Origin: Onchocerca volvulus
Taxonomy: Eukaryota > Nematoda > Chromadorea > Rhabditida > Onchocercidae
NCBI GenBank assembly: GCA_000499405.2
Contig: HG738137.1
Coordinates: 17,258,581 to 17,322,580, forward strand
Direction of reading: 5' to 3'
Length of the DNA: 64,000 bases
Part shown: in pieces, positions 25,790 to 40,500 of the stretch
Layout: the number at the start of each line of letters is the position of its first letter
How positions within the stretch are numbered: position 1 is the first letter of the stretch
Notes under the pieces: generated by a model
Seen by the model: only the letters and a program-made list of their open reading frames with translations
Database searches by the model: none
Told to the model about the DNA's origin: nothing
Position numbers and translations under genes: made by a program

Positions 25790-28701
25790 TATATACCATA
25801 TACGGCAGATAATCTACGGTATCAATTATACATTATACAAGATCTTACAAGATCATTGCTATTACAATTCTTTTTTATTATTTACGCAACTTTTTCAAGT
25901 ATTTACTTTCATAAATAAGGCAAAACCAATTGTTATAATGGATTTTAATCAAATAAATTGGTTTTTGATTATGGCATGCAATATTTAATGCAATATACAC
26001 GCAACATGCAAGTAGTTTTTTTTTTTTTTTTTCATTTTTCTTTCCTTGCTTCATTAACTTTTGAATCAAATTTTCAAGTTAATGAAGCTGAAAATATTAC
26101 ATTTATGCAACTAATGCATGCATTTGTGGGAGAGAGAACGACAAATACCTAAAATATATTGAAATTTAATGAACAACATTAAAAAAAAAAAAAGAATGTC
26201 TTTGTTGAGTGAGAAATTTGATTACATCTTATCGATTAAAATTTATATTGTGATATTTAATTATTTTATTATATTTTGAAATTATTTGATAAGTAAAAAT
26301 TATTCCTGTATTTGAGAATTTTAATTTAATCAAACATATGATATGACAAGGGTGATACTATGAAAAAGATTATTAATCGAATAATTTAAATAATTTTGAA
26401 TATTTTGAAGTGAAAAAAAAATTTTTGCAATGAAAAGTTTCAATGCCGAAAACAATCATTTAATATTAATTCATTCGATTCTTGTTATTTAGTATGAAAA
26501 TTACAAATAAAATAGCTGAAAGTAATATGAAATAGTAGTTGTTAGTAAAGAAGAATTAAGCATAAATTGTTATATTCAGAATGAGTAATTGCTTTTAAAA
26601 GAACTAAATATCTAAATGAAATTATATATAACATGTAAGTAAAAGAATTACAAAACGAAGCAAAGAAAAAGTGAAATAAAATGATAATGAAATATTAGCA
26701 GGAAGGAAAAAGAAAAGAAATGTCAAGTAAATGAAAATAGAATATTAATTTCATTGGAATTAATAGCTGTTTGTCATGGATATTGAAAATCTAATATATC
26801 TCAACTAAAATGAATCTTATTCAATAACTCAATATTTGTATGTAAACAAAAAATAATCTTTTTTTTGTCTTTTTTTTTTTTGCAATAACAAAATATTTGA
26901 TTTAAAAACAAACAGATCTGGTATTTTTGACCGATCAATATGACAAATATGACCAGATTTTCAAGTATATATTTTAAAAGAACAGAAAAATTTTTTTTTC
27001 ATATTGCATTTTCAAAAATTCCATTTATTACAAAAAAAAAAAGAGAAAAAAAAACTTTAATTGAATTTGAGAGAAATTTGAATGCTTTTTTCAATTTTCC
27101 ACAAGTATCAATCTTCTAAATTGCAATCTTCATGCATTTGCATGCTAAATGATTCGAGTTGTAATTTTGGATGTTATGTCAATAATCAGAAAGATGTTCA
27201 TCTTAATAAGAATATGCCTTTTAGTTAATTCCATCCTAAAGCTACTTTCCTTCTGAATTCATGACAGCTGTCAGGAAGAATCCATCGAGATTTTGAAGTG
27301 ATGAAATGAAAATTCGTCAAGAATATATCATGAAAATCAAGACGGTTTGTTTTTTTTTTCATTTATATTTCATATCGCGTATTATTTGAAATATATGAAA
27401 ACATCAATCAACAAAGAAAATTATTCAAATTGCAAAATTGTTTTTTTTTTGTTGTTTATTGATTTTTAATGAAAAATAATCGATTATTATTATTAATTAA
27501 TTAATTAGTAAATCGATATAAGTATTTGAGTTATGTTTATATAATGTAGTCTTTCTCTGATATTATTCCAAATATATTTGCTTTCTCAGGAAATTATAAT
27601 TGGAAAAATATCTCATTAATATATTTTCTGCTATATGCTATTATCGTAGGCAAATTATTGGGATATTAATTGTAATAAATTATATTTCCATTAAATAGAA
27701 ATCAAAATAATCGATTTTTTGCTCTTTATTCTTTATCACTCCCGTTATTATTTTTTTTTCTACATTTCCTAAAGATAAAATTAAACATTTATCACTAGTG
27801 CTATCAATATTTTCCAACTTATCACTGAAATTTGGATTATTTCAAATAAAGATTAAGGTCTTATCAATTTGCATTAATTTTTGATTTAATCAAATTCTGT
27901 TGACACTATTTTTGAGTATTCTATAATCAAGTAATTTTATTATATTAAAAATACTTTAAATTATATTCAGGTGAACCCAAAATTCTTTCGTTCTTATATT
28001 ACAGAAAATTTGAATGGAATCTAAATACACAGTAAGTAAATGGTAAAAAAAATATAAAAACAGATACTTTCGAAAATTAACATCTAACACGTATTTTAAA
28101 ATTTTAGTTTAAATTCAAAAAAAAGAAAAAAATTAGATTTTACTTAAAATAATTTTTTATCACTTTTAAGTTGTAAAAAAATTAATTGCTAAAATTCGAT
28201 TTGTTTTAACAAAGACTTAATTGTTGTAATATAACATATAGTTAGAATTATATATTTAAATTCATATAAATATTGATTAATTATCGTCTCAGTTTTGTTC
28301 ATGTTTATCGTCAAAGATTAATATTTAATCCGAAATACTTTCGTTCTTTGTATACTTCAGTATCATTTGAAAATCATTCAAAAAAAAAATGAAAAAAAAA
28401 CTATATTAATTATAGTTAGTTTCATCAACATTAGGACGGTAAATTAGAATCAAGTTGAAGTTTAAATATTGTCATTCGAGCAAATTTTTTCTATAATTTC
28501 AATCTTTCTTAAATTTTCAATTCAAATTGACAAATTATTACTACAAATATTAATAATCTTTAATGATATCAGTAATCATTACTGATTTCTACTCATAGAT
28601 ATCGGATTATTCTCTTGCAATTATTTACTAAAATAATTAATTAAAAATGAATCATTTCATCAAAAATATGAAAAATATTACTTTTGTATCAATCGACTTA
28701 C

Positions 28702-28730
28702 ATCATAATGGTGACAGCAGCGTTACCGGA
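28702..28730 (-). other. candidate 29-nt non-coding exon
   Basis: On the minus strand a TTTTTCAG acceptor ends at 28731 and a GTAAGT donor begins at 28701, enclosing a 29-nt exon of above-average G/C. Both splice sites are near-ideal. Joined to the first stomatin exon at 22478, its ATG would hit a stop within five codons, so it would be a 5' UTR exon with a tiny upstream frame. The link to stomatin is inference from orientation only. Confidence 0.3.
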
Positions 28731-28796
28731 CTGAAAAATGCTTAAATTTAATTACAAGAGATAAATGTGGCAAGTTGCAAGTAACGATGTGACTAA

Positions 28797-28820
28797 TCAA
28801 GGTCACCCGCGATATCGCGG
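28797..28820. promoter_or_regulatory. possible promoter element: nuclear-receptor site plus GC palindrome
   Basis: TCAAGGTCA at 28797-28805 matches the extended half-site bound by FTZ-F1/NR5A-type nuclear receptors. Just after it, CCGCGATATCGCGG (28807-28820) is a perfect 14-bp palindrome, unusual in this AT-rich DNA. Both lie upstream of the candidate minus-strand exon at 28702-28730. Binding is inferred from the motif alone. Confidence 0.25.
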
Positions 28821-31800
28821 TAAAAAGGCATAAAGTTCGGTGCATTTCGTATTAACATTTTAACATAGAAAAACTTAACAAAATCACAATTATAGTACTT
28901 GAAATATTTAAAAAATACCACGGAACATTACTTGAATAATTACTTTTAACAATAATCATTTTCTACAAAAAACAAAATCAAAATTCAATTAATCAAAGAC
29001 TTTAAATCTTTGAAAAACTTTTAAAAAAGTGAAAATATACCAAAGCAATTGGGCACATTTGGCATAATTCGAATGATTCGTAAATTGCTTAAAGATGGAT
29101 TTATTGATTAGTTTTTTCGATAATTTGATTTTTTTTTTTAAAGTCATTCACTAATGTTGCATTCTTATAAACTATTTTAGCAAAATTTGCAATGTTAAAA
29201 ATTATGATCAAAAAATAATGTGAAATGATGCATAATGGTTTATGAACAAATTCAGATTTCACTTATATTTATGGTATCAAAGCTTGGAAATTTTTAAAAT
29301 TCTAATCTGTTTATTGGTTAACAAAATGATAAAAATTAAGGAAAAGACAAAAAAAAGGGAAAAATTTCGGATTTTTAGCAGACAATAAATTATTTTATAA
29401 ACTAGAAGGGCTTTTTTTGAACAATTTTTCATCCTTGCATTTTTTCGCAGTTTGCGAAAAAAAAAGAAAAAAAAACAGAATTTCGAGAAATTAAAATAAA
29501 CAATTTATATTTTCTGTTTAAAAAAAAAAAATTTCTCTTCAGGAAAACATTTCTTTTTTTGAAATTTAAAGAATTATTGGGTTTCTTATTCAACGAATTA
29601 GTGAATATTATTATTAAGCATAAAATTATTGTTTTTAATAAAATTACTTCAGAAGTTGCTGCAGTTCCAATAATTTTTGACTAAACTTATGAACGGCAAC
29701 ATAATGATAATGATTAATCGAATTACATGAATTAATTACTACTACATGAAAAAATTATTTGCAACAAAAAATGAACGAACATTTTGTTTGTTTTTTTTTG
29801 GGGGAGAGTAGAAGAAAAAAATTCGTTGAAATTTAATTTTCTTTTCATTAAATTTGCTTGTAAGATTTGAAAGTTCATCTGTTCTAAGTTTATAAGAAAA
29901 CGAATAAAGCGACAAAAACTTTACACATTTTTCTTCAAGTGTAGTTTTCGATGTTCTTGTTGAAATTATGAAAAAAAAAAAAGAAAATAGTTCGAAATAA
30001 ACGAAAAGATCAGATTGATCAGATTCTATATTTTCTTCTGATTCATCAAGTTTTCATTAAACTATCATCAAACTAATTCGATGAATTTTTCGAGTAAAAT
30101 ATTTTTGAATGAAAAAAAATAATAATTCATATAATTTTCATTTTTTTTTATAACATTTCTTAATTTTTTATTATAACTTGCATTTTTCGAAATTAATAAT
30201 GTAAAATAAAATAAATCGATTATTTACTTCCTTGTTAATTCATGCGTGAAAATTTCACTTTGCAATGATGAAATGCCAAAAATCATTACATTATTCGCCA
30301 AATTCTAAAAGTAAATATATTGGAAAAAAAAAGTTAATTAAATTTGGCCAAATTAAATAATTCTCAAAACTATCGCTATGTTAATTTATGCATCAATCTA
30401 TGCATGAAATAGTTTCGAAAATATTCAATTTTAACAAAAAAAAAAAAAAAATAGTCTTGTTACATTATGTGTAAAATTGAAGGAAAAAAGTAGCGTAAAA
30501 GAATGGTAAAAAAAAGATGCGAAGAATTGAATTAACTGAATTGAAATCGAAAATATCTTTCATTGAAATACTAAATTAGATATAAAAATAGAGAAAAGAA
30601 AAAAAGATTTTATTGAAATTAAATTATGTTTACAATTTTGCTCTTTGTTAATTCAATCTCGTTTTGCAATTTTATTTTCTTAATTGAAAATTCATCCACT
30701 ACTTGCTTAAACTATGCCTATTGAGATTGAAATTTCGCGTAAAATCTTTCAACATAATTTTAAATAGTATTTATCAGGAATTTCATCATAGATTCATTTT
30801 CATTGAGTATTGGAATAAGAAAATTCCAATATTCAATGGAAAAGAATAAAAATATGATTAAATATATGAAATAATTTCCAATTTTCAATTCTAGAAATGA
30901 AATTTCAAAGCAATAATTATCAATCTGTAAATGAGAAGATACGAAAAAATGTTGTAATTTTTTGCTAAAAAATGATAAGAAGTATTTTAATTTCAGAATC
31001 TTTGAAAAGCTCTCATAATACAATAACTTGTTGATGATCATTCAAAATGACGAAAACTTAAATTATACTATTTTTCTTTGAAACGAGAAATTTTACAACT
31101 ATTTAGAATTTATAAGTGGAAAAATTTAAAGGGTCGAATTTTCTGTTTTTCAAATTATCATATGGAATGGCTAATTTATCAAGTGAATAATAATCGATAA
31201 AAGGAGAAATAATTGCTTGTCATTAGAAAACATTGTATTATTTAATTAATTATAACTTTTATGAAACAAATTGTGAAGAGGAATTGTTAAAAGAACATCC
31301 GATATTTCCCTCTTCTCATGATTATTCGCATAAGTTTTAGCGATTTTATCAATAAAAACTTTCTTTTTTTTCAAACAGAAAGGAAAAAAAAGTTCCGAAA
31401 ATTAGAGATGAAAATTACGTGAATTCGAGTTTTTTTCAATATTACTTTTTTTTAACTATGCCAAAAATATGCATACAGTCAAAAGAGTAATTTAAAGTAA
31501 CAAAACTTACAGCAGTTACGACACAACTTATGACAAATGAACTTCTGGAGTTTCGCTATTTCAAATTAAATTACAATTCAAAGATCACTTCTAATTTCTT
31601 GTTCATTTGTGGTTAAAATTTGTTAATTTTAAAATTAAGAATGAATTTTGATTATTTTTCGAATATATTCATCATGACTTATCTCAATGATCATTTAAAC
31701 ATGAATCAACAACCATTGAAAGCTATGTAATCATTCATATTTGATAAATAAGAAGTTTACGAAGCAATTCATGAGGGGAAATATAAATTGGTTATATAAA

Positions 31801-34800
31801 AGTATTTTATGCTAGCAATTTAATTTCCTCATTTTTGCAATATTCCAATTTAAATTCAAATTTTAACATCTTTATGGATAGTAGAAGTTTAATTTAACTT
31901 TCCAAAATTTTATCGTTATGCGAAATATTGATACACAAATAGTCAATCGAAGTTTTTCGTCATTACTCTTTTCAATAATAATCGTCCCTTGGTAGTTCAA
32001 ATTTGAGGGATACTAGAAAAACGAAAATAATAATCAATATCGAATATGTTGAATAATAATTTTTGAACTAAAACCGATACTTCAATAATCTTCCTTATCA
32101 TTTTAGCAAAAATATCATTAGAAAAAAAAAACATTGACCATTTTGGAACTATATCTCCTTCTAATTACTGTACTTATTACTGTATATTTGTGCGATTGTA
32201 TACGGTAATAGGAGAGATATAATCTCCAATTAATGAATGACATTTGGCTCTTTTTAATGATAAATTTGCTAAAAGATTAAACCAAGTCTTAAATTATGAA
32301 AGAAAAAAATGCTGCATAAGTTTGCATTTGATGATAGCTATCAATTAAAAAGTGACAAATGCAATGCTTGAAATAGCAAATGAAAAAAGTAAAATTGAAA
32401 TGTCAGCAGTTTTAACTAAATTGACATCCTCTGTTATCAAATAATAGGTTGACAGATATGGGCAAGAATGATAAGTAGGGTGGTTGATAAGATAATGATA
32501 ATTTTTGAAAGCATAAGAGCATCGACATCTCAGAAGATGATAATATTCGAATAATAAACAAATTCTAAGATCCTATAAAAGGAATGACAAAAAATTAATA
32601 TTGATTTTTTTTTTTCATTATAAAAAAGTTTGCCTTCTTCTTCATATCTAATATTTGAAGCAGCTTTTCAGTCCTATTTTTATGATAATCATAAAAATAG
32701 TAAACTTTAAAAAAGAATTATAATATGATCAAGTCGAAAAAAAAAACGAATAAGTGCAAAATGAAAAAAAGCTTTCGTTTTGAATAGTTGATCGTTTGAA
32801 TTTGAAAGATTTCGTTTTTTTTTTTCTTGAATAATTGGCTTTTTGAATTTTCTTTTCTTTTTTTTTTAACTAATTTTTCGAATTACAGAATAAATTATTA
32901 ATGAATTTTTCTTTTTTTTTTTTTTTGAATAATTGACTTTTTGAATTTATATGTTCTTGAATTAACTAATCTTGTGAATTATTTTTTTTTTTTGAATTAA
33001 CCAACTTTTCGATTTATTCGATAGCAAACAAATAATTAAGTATTAAAAAAAATAATTCTTTCATCAGTTAAAAATTTATGAAAATGATTGATCACTTATG
33101 CGAAATAGCTAATAAGTGTTTTTTTTCCCAAAATTATTTTGATTCGAAATGGTTTTAATGCTAATCAATAAAAGATATTAAAAAATGTAAGAATTAAAAA
33201 CTTAGCATCTTTTGTCGTAAAAATATTCTGATTTAAGAATATTTCTATAAAATCTACAAGATTTTACTTTTTCCAACATTTTTTTCTATGATTGATTATA
33301 TTGTGAACGGAAAAAAAAAAAAAGAAATGATAAAATCGAAGAAATTTTTGCAGTAAAAAACAAAAACCAAAAAGCTAAAAGTCTTTCCAATCAAGAAACC
33401 CATAAATAACATTTATGATGCTCTTTTTTGAATTTTTTTTTTCCTTTTATCAGATATTCCTGTCAAAAATATCCAAAATTGGAAACTCTTTTTAAAAAGA
33501 TATATTTATCATTTATTTTATCAAATCACTAAAATTTCTCTTTTTCTAACTTACCCATTATAAGTTGCATTAGTTTTTTTTAAATTTGTTTTAAATATTT
33601 CAATTATTTTTTTTACTTATCCGAATAAATGTAATTATTCATTAAAAGTTTTTCAAGCACAAAATTTGCTGATTTAAATGAAAGAAATTAATTTTTAAAA
33701 ATATATAATATCATGATAATGATTATCACTATGAGTTTAATATTTCAATAAAGTATTTTATGGAAGTAACAATTTCATATTTATATAAAATTGTGCTATT
33801 TTTTGTAAAATTGATACGATAATGTGCTGAATTGTTTGATCTTTTTTTATTTTTAATCTTTTATTCTCTCCTCTCTTCTACTTCCTTTCTTCATCTTACC
33901 TAAATTGATAATTTTCGTTTCCAAGAACATTCCACCTTCATTTTACTTCTTTCTTCGTTAATTCTTCATTTTACATTGCCATTTACATGATTATCTTGAA
34001 TTCAAATCATGTCATTCAACATTGAATGTTTTACTTTTTTATTTTTTATTTTCATTTTTTATGCAAATTATGAATTATTCATTCGTTTCGACCGAAAGAC
34101 GATGCATTTGTCGAATGTAAATATCGGAAGGAATTGTAGCCATTTCACTCAAAAATATCCATTGATTTTTCCAAAACTACTCGGTTGATAATGTCAACAA
34201 GCAAAAATCCTTTAATAAAAGTTCGCTATGAGCAAATAAAAAGTTTGCTTTTTATATTTATTAAAATCACAAAATTTTTTTTTTGATTATAAATTGGACG
34301 TTATTGATTAATTTATATTTCTCTAGCGATTAAATTAGATGTTATCGTTATCGATTGATATTTATATAATTTCTTTCTAGAGATTTCAGTCTGATGACGA
34401 TATTTTTTAATTCATTAAAAATTCTGTTTGATTTATTTTTACAAAATAAAACTATTCATTACTACAAGAAATAAGCAATCATATATCTATTTGGTAATTT
34501 GATGATTAACATACAAATGAAGTTATTGATTTTTTTTTTTTTTTTTTGATTTATTCAATTTAATTTCACAGTTGGCATTTTTGATGGAGACAAATATTCA
34601 TAAGTTTTTGATCATGATCAATATCCATATGCTTCTGATCATTATAAATATTTTTAAGCTTTTGATTATGATAATTATTTGTAAGTTTACTCATCTAATA
34701 TCCGTTTATGTCATCAAATAAATAATTAGCTACCAATGATACGATATGATCTGAATGATGTGATATGATAATTTCCTTTATAATATTTAAAAAATTATTA

Positions 34801-37117
34801 TAGTAATTTTTTTTACGTAATAAGCAAAGTAAATTCTAGCAGATGAATAAGGTCACCTACTGGTGATATATTTTGTGAATCTAATTCCTTTTATTAGTCA
34901 TTTGATAAGATTAAATATGCAAATACTTCAAGAAGGACTTGTTTTGCTATTTTAATTTATTAACGATTTTCAGTAAAAATATCATTTCTTATCAAATTCT
35001 TTCCCAAATAATCGCTAATAATCAATATTAGTCATTTAGAATGCCTAATAACTTAATGAAATCTAATCGTTTTTTTTTTTTTTCTATTCGATGATGAAAA
35101 TATAAGTTTGTTCATACAAGTATTTCACCAGATATGCTTGAATGGAATTACTTATCTCCTAATACTGATAACAATAATTTATAATTAATTTAGTGCTATT
35201 ACATTAATTTTCCATAAAAATTTCTAATCAATATATTGTGCTCAAAAATTAATAATATTTATCATTTTTCCAATTTCAGTTGAAGTGGAGTTTGATAATT
35301 TTGAAGAAAAATAATCGATAATTGAATGCGCCATTTTTTAGTTTATGATATGACCATTGCCATTATTTTATTATTAAATCTATCCATAGCTATAACAATT
35401 ATTAATCATAAAAGAGCTATGATAATAAAAGTAATGATCTTTCTTAAAATTGATAATAAATATAAATGACAATAATAAAGGCTTGAAATACTCAATTACG
35501 ACTGGATAATTTTGTGATATGAGGATAATTTCACAAAGTTTTATTCGACTAGAAAATAAATCATTTAGAAATCAAAATTTGAATAAAACGAATTTCTCAC
35601 TTTCACAAGAATCGCTTTCTAAACTTTTTTGATAGAAGTTGAGGAAAATTTTTACAAAATTATCTTATATTATATTATCATCAAATTATCATATAGGCAT
35701 ATTAAAAGTGATTTAATTACAGAAATTTAAATGAATCTTTAAACAATCTTTTTTTTTTTAGAAAAAAATCGAAAAAAAAAAGTAGTTCTGTGAATGATGA
35801 TTTGGAAGAATAGCATTATTAGACGATTATTTCAAATGATGAAATTTAAATAGTGCTTCGAATTTTGAATTTAGGATCAAAATGATCGCAGAAAAAGAGA
35901 ATAAATTATTCGGCAAAATTCTTCCTCAAGATAAATACAATAATCAATGAAAGGCAGAAATAACTTTATTTGTAAACTTTTTCTTTTTCCGATTTCTTTC
36001 CACTGATTATTTCAAATGATTATCCTGTCGAAAGTTATGCAAAGTATATGGCTCGAGTCAAAAAGTATAAAAAATCGAAAATTCCGCTTTGTATTATCAA
36101 AATTCCTAAAAGAAGAGGGAAAAATTTTGATATTTCAACCACTTCTATAAATTGTGATATTATTTACGTTACAGTTAGATTCCATTGAAGTACGGCTAGA
36201 GAAATGTATTCAGAAGTTTCAAGTAAACTAATTAGGCTGCCTGATTTATTTATTTATTTCGTTAACTCAATTGTACTAAAATTTTCATAAATAAATCAAA
36301 ATAACGATCCTAAATAGGACAAATTAGAAAGATTGATGATTCATTTAAACATTTTCAGATATAAAATAATTTTTGAAATGATCAACAGTATGGAGATGAA
36401 ATGTTAGTAGATAGAAATAATGCCATAAATGATTGCTTCTACGGAAATTTACGACAATTTTCCTCAGAAATATAAATTGGTAGTATAAGGCGATAGGAAA
36501 AATACTGGAGAAAATAAGAAATACATTATCATTAATGAAAAGAAAGAATGAAATTGTATATGAAAGAAAAGATAGAAATAAAAGAATTGTTTTGAGCATG
36601 CGATAGCACAACAAATTTTATTGGGTTTCGCTGATTCAATTTGTTGTAACTTCATGCATGCAATAAATTTAATTCAGATGGATGGATGAATTTTGCGCTA
36701 AATTGCATGCATTATTATCCCAACGCAAATATTCCAGTGCTGAGTCGATCTCAGTTATTTTTAAATGAAATTTGATTTTTATAACTTTTTGCAATCTTAT
36801 ACGGCATATCAATATGATGATTTCTGATTTTCAAGAAAAAATCTGCAGTTGTATATCCTAATTATATATTCATCTTTGTAAGTCAGTTTTTTTTTTTGGA
36901 ATGTTATCATGTGGTTAATTGTAAATGATGAATTTATTATAATAACGGGATGATGCAAAAGTTAAAATCAATATATTGGCAAAATGAAACATTTGAAAAC
37001 CACAAATTTTAAAATGAAATGATATATTATTGGACGTATTATATAAAGCACTTATTATAAAGATCAAGTGAAATTTTTCGTTAATTTTTTAATTTTCTTC
37101 ACTGAAAAGTCAATCAG
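28821..37117. other. 8-kb gene-free stretch
   Basis: No exon is recognised. An imperfect hairpin lies at 32151-32220 and a group of GATA cores at 32469-32500. Short frames near 34.1 kb (-) and 36.0 kb (+) look mildly protein-like, but several frames are open at once there, so they were not called. Confidence 0.45.
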
Positions 37118-37403
37118 AGTCCCTTTAGATGGCATCATTGCAATGAAGAATCAACTGGTAAATATATCACAGTGCTTTGGATAACCCGTTCAGACATATT
37201 ATTTCGAGGTATGCTTTTCATTACAAATATATCAATGCCAGTAAGACATTAAGATGTTCTTCTTTCTATGTTCATTATATTGTTAGACGGACTTAAATAT
37301 GAATATTCATAATCTTAAATATTCCAGTGGATTTTATGACGTATCGATAAACTTTTGATTTTTTTTTCCAATAATAGACGAATATGTCCCTATGAATTTT
37401 TGA
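37118..37403 (+). CDS. possible last two exons of an unrecognised plus-strand gene
   Basis: An open segment 37118-37208 follows a CAG acceptor and ends at a GTATGC donor. A second segment starts after ATAATAG at 37378. Joined, they read through SPFRWHHCNEESTGKYITV... and end DEYVPMNF at a stop at 37403. A different frame would give a longer last exon ending at 37537. The segment is richer in G/C than its surroundings, but no upstream exon was found and I recognise no family. If real, it ends tail-to-tail with the PHD gene, under 200 nt away. It may also be 3' flank of that gene. Confidence 0.18.
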
Positions 37404-37579
37404 AAGTAGAAAAATCTTATGACAGGTCAAAAAGTTATAATTGTTTCACCGGCAGATTAATAACTAAACAACAGTATAATTTTGAAAACGAAGTATTACA
37501 GATCATTCGAAAATGCAAGTGGTACTTAAGGATATGATGGAAAATCTTAATGGTTATGCCGATCAAGGCGGACACATAC

Positions 37580-40500
37580 TCATTTCTTAGCACTTATTGC
37601 TGGAAGCGAAGCTTGTATACCAAACTGTTTTTGACATAAATGACAACTCCATTCTCCTTCCGGAGCTTGTGGAAGCGGTGGCCGCAAACAGTAAAGATGG
37701 AACCCACGATCACAATCATCACAGAATAGTAACTGATCCTGAAATATATATTGTTTTTAGAATTTATAGTTTGTTCTGAAATATAAAAAAATATACACAA
37801 ATATAAACTATATCAATATGATTTGAAGTATGTCTAATATAATATCCAATTATAATGAATTTTATAGAAATTAAAAGGATTTATAGAAATTAACCTTTTC
37901 TTATACTAAAAAGAAAAAATCAGAATTAGAATTCAAAGGGGAATAAACTAACGTCATTATCTGAAAAACCACAAATCGCACAACTTTTACATTCAATGCA
38001 TTGCCATCCATATTTGCCAGTAGATGTAAGCATATTATCCGTAAACTTAAGGCAACTCGGATGGCCTGTAAGTATCACAGAAAATAAAATCTCAAACTGA
38101 TTACGGTTAAAATTCGTCAGAAATCCAAAAACGCAATCAGTTTAATTCACTGATGAGACTTTTGTGTAGCATTACCAAATACAAAAATTAACTCCTCTCT
38201 TTAACAACTGATATCATTTCACATACATAGCCTATTGAAGTGATCATATCCGACTTATGCAATCAATAGTTAAAACATGCATTTCAGCAAATAATTTGAA
38301 CGACATGGAATAATTATATCAAGAATTATGTAATACATGATAACATGATATGCATGCTACAACACGATTACCTGATCTTCCACAATCATGACAGCTTATA
38401 AGCTGTTCCGCCTTCATTGTTTTTTTGTTCTGATTGCAATCACCCAAACATAAATCGCAAACCGTAGACACATCGATACTCGGCGACATCACTGAAAAGC
38501 ACTCATGATGAGCAATCCGCAAGGAACACAGATAATCCAATTTAAGCATGCTGTAACGGATGCGGCACATTTTCCAAACAGAATGTGCCGAATTGTAATA
38601 ACCTCCGCATCTGTTTCACTATTTAGGGACCAACTTTTATTCACGGTAATAGTCTTGGGTTGGAATGTATTTGCCTATCTCCACCCATGCGTCTTTGTAA
38701 AAATATCGCAATCGATACAGGCCAATCTTAAAAATTAAGCAATCTCTGACTTTCTGATGGTTTCCAAATTTGAAATGTCTTCAGTTTTTCCGATTTCTTC
38801 AAAATACTACACTTTGTTGTGTTACTGCCGAAAAAAAACCTCATTCGAGAAAGTTTTTATACTTAATAATATATATATAAATACTAATTGGACATTTCCG
38901 AAAGCAAATGGATAACAACAAATGTGTGGATCACCGAAAACAAGCATTTTTTGATACAGTTATGATTTGATAAAGTAAACCCGTTTGAATCGATGTAATA
39001 ATAAGCTGAGAAAGTTCTGGATGCTACCCGAAGATGACAACTACCCAGATTTTTATATCCCTCAGCAATAAATAAACTGGTAACCAATAAAGCAAAGGAA
39101 TCAATCAATACGATGTGCTGGTTGGGGTGTTGTTGACGGACTGACATTATCTGCATGCACATGAGCTCGATGGTAGTTTAAACCCGGCCGACTTTTATAC
39201 TTGGCACCGCATACTGAAAGCATATGCAAATAAACTAATTAAAATAAGCTTGGAGTTTAATATTGTCAAATTTGAGAAATTAACGCAAAAAAATACTATT
39301 ATAATTGCTCAACAAAAAAGAAAAGATGATCCTAGTTGACTCTTACCAATATTATAGATTGAAACTATACGTATAGTAGGAAAAAATATTCAGAAATCTT
39401 GAAATACTTACAATTACATGAAAAAGGTTTGGGGTCTGGCGTAAATCCCTGAGTAGGCGGTACATTAACTGACAAGGTTGTAGCACTTTTGCGCCCGCCA
39501 CGACTTCCGCCTGGAGCACCTCTCCTTTTACGTTTTTTTCTCCCATCTGACCATTCTTCTTCATCTGAAGCTTCTCCAGGATCTTCTTCGCTTGCTTCTT
39601 CTACTTCCACGTCTACTCCCGCTTCTTTCATGATCTGTAAAAACTTCATTATCAAAATGTCTTCATTAACAGTTTAATCAATCGAAATTAATAGTTAACC
39701 GATTCATTATCAACTTCTCTTAGCAATCGATAATCTATCGTATTTAGCACAGTTATTGCAAAAATGATATATTCAAGAATCTCTTTTTACAAAAATTCTC
39801 AATACTTGAATCGATGTAAATTTCTTTAAAAGTCCGTACACAAATTAATATGAATAATGCTAAAAATCAGCCAACTTTCTCCTTTTATCACAAAATGCTG
39901 TGTATAAGGTACTGAAGTTAGAACTTACATATACTTTTCTTTTTTCAGTAAAATGATTTTCTAATGATGAATTGGCCATTGCCGTCAGCGATTGAAAATC
40001 CGTTGGATCTAAAAAAAAATGTTGAAAGAATAAAATCCTCATAGCATTGATGGAACAATTATTGGGATAAGAAAATGAAGCTGAAGTTTATTTTTTTACA
40101 AATGAAGGATACCAAAAAATTATTCACAAATCTCTTTTTGTCAAGAATTGATAAAATTTTATCGAATCACTTTAAAGCTAGGAAAAAAAATTACATGAAT
40201 AAATTTGCAAAAACAAGTGAAGGAATACGATTCTAAAAATTACCTTGGCCGGCTGAACTGGCCTGATTTATTACATCACTGATTGCTGGATTACATTCTA
40301 ATATATATTTCATTTCGGTTGCATCCGATGTTGGCGCTGATTTTCGTTTTTTCCAACGTCTGCTACCATATGTGCAGTACTGTCAAAAAATTTGTATTTA
40401 GGACGAATAATGATATGAAAAAAATATCGATTAAGAAATTGAAAAGTACAACTAAAATTTTCATACAACTGAACTGTAAATAAAATTATAATCGCGACGA

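Larger units (their letters stand above)
22483..28701. other. non-coding stretch upstream of stomatin 1
   Basis: It holds an AT microsatellite near 22797-22820, a CA microsatellite, and a short two-copy repeat near 25.7 kb. No coding exon is supported on either strand. It may be a long 5' intron of the stomatin gene if the exon at 28.7 kb belongs to it. Confidence 0.5.

Noticed and set aside
32151..32220. Imperfect hairpin with ATATCTCC and GGAGAGATAT arms, considered as a microRNA precursor
   Set aside because: The arms are interrupted by a 16-nt insertion on one side and pairing is too broken to support the call.
34075..34190. Minus-strand frame ending IYIRQMHRLSVETNE
   Set aside because: All nearby frames are open in this slightly G/C-richer patch, and no partner exon was found.
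36000..36186. Protein-like open stretch on + (PVESYAKYMARVKKYKK)
   Set aside because: At least two frames are open across the same bases and no acceptor or donor brackets either.
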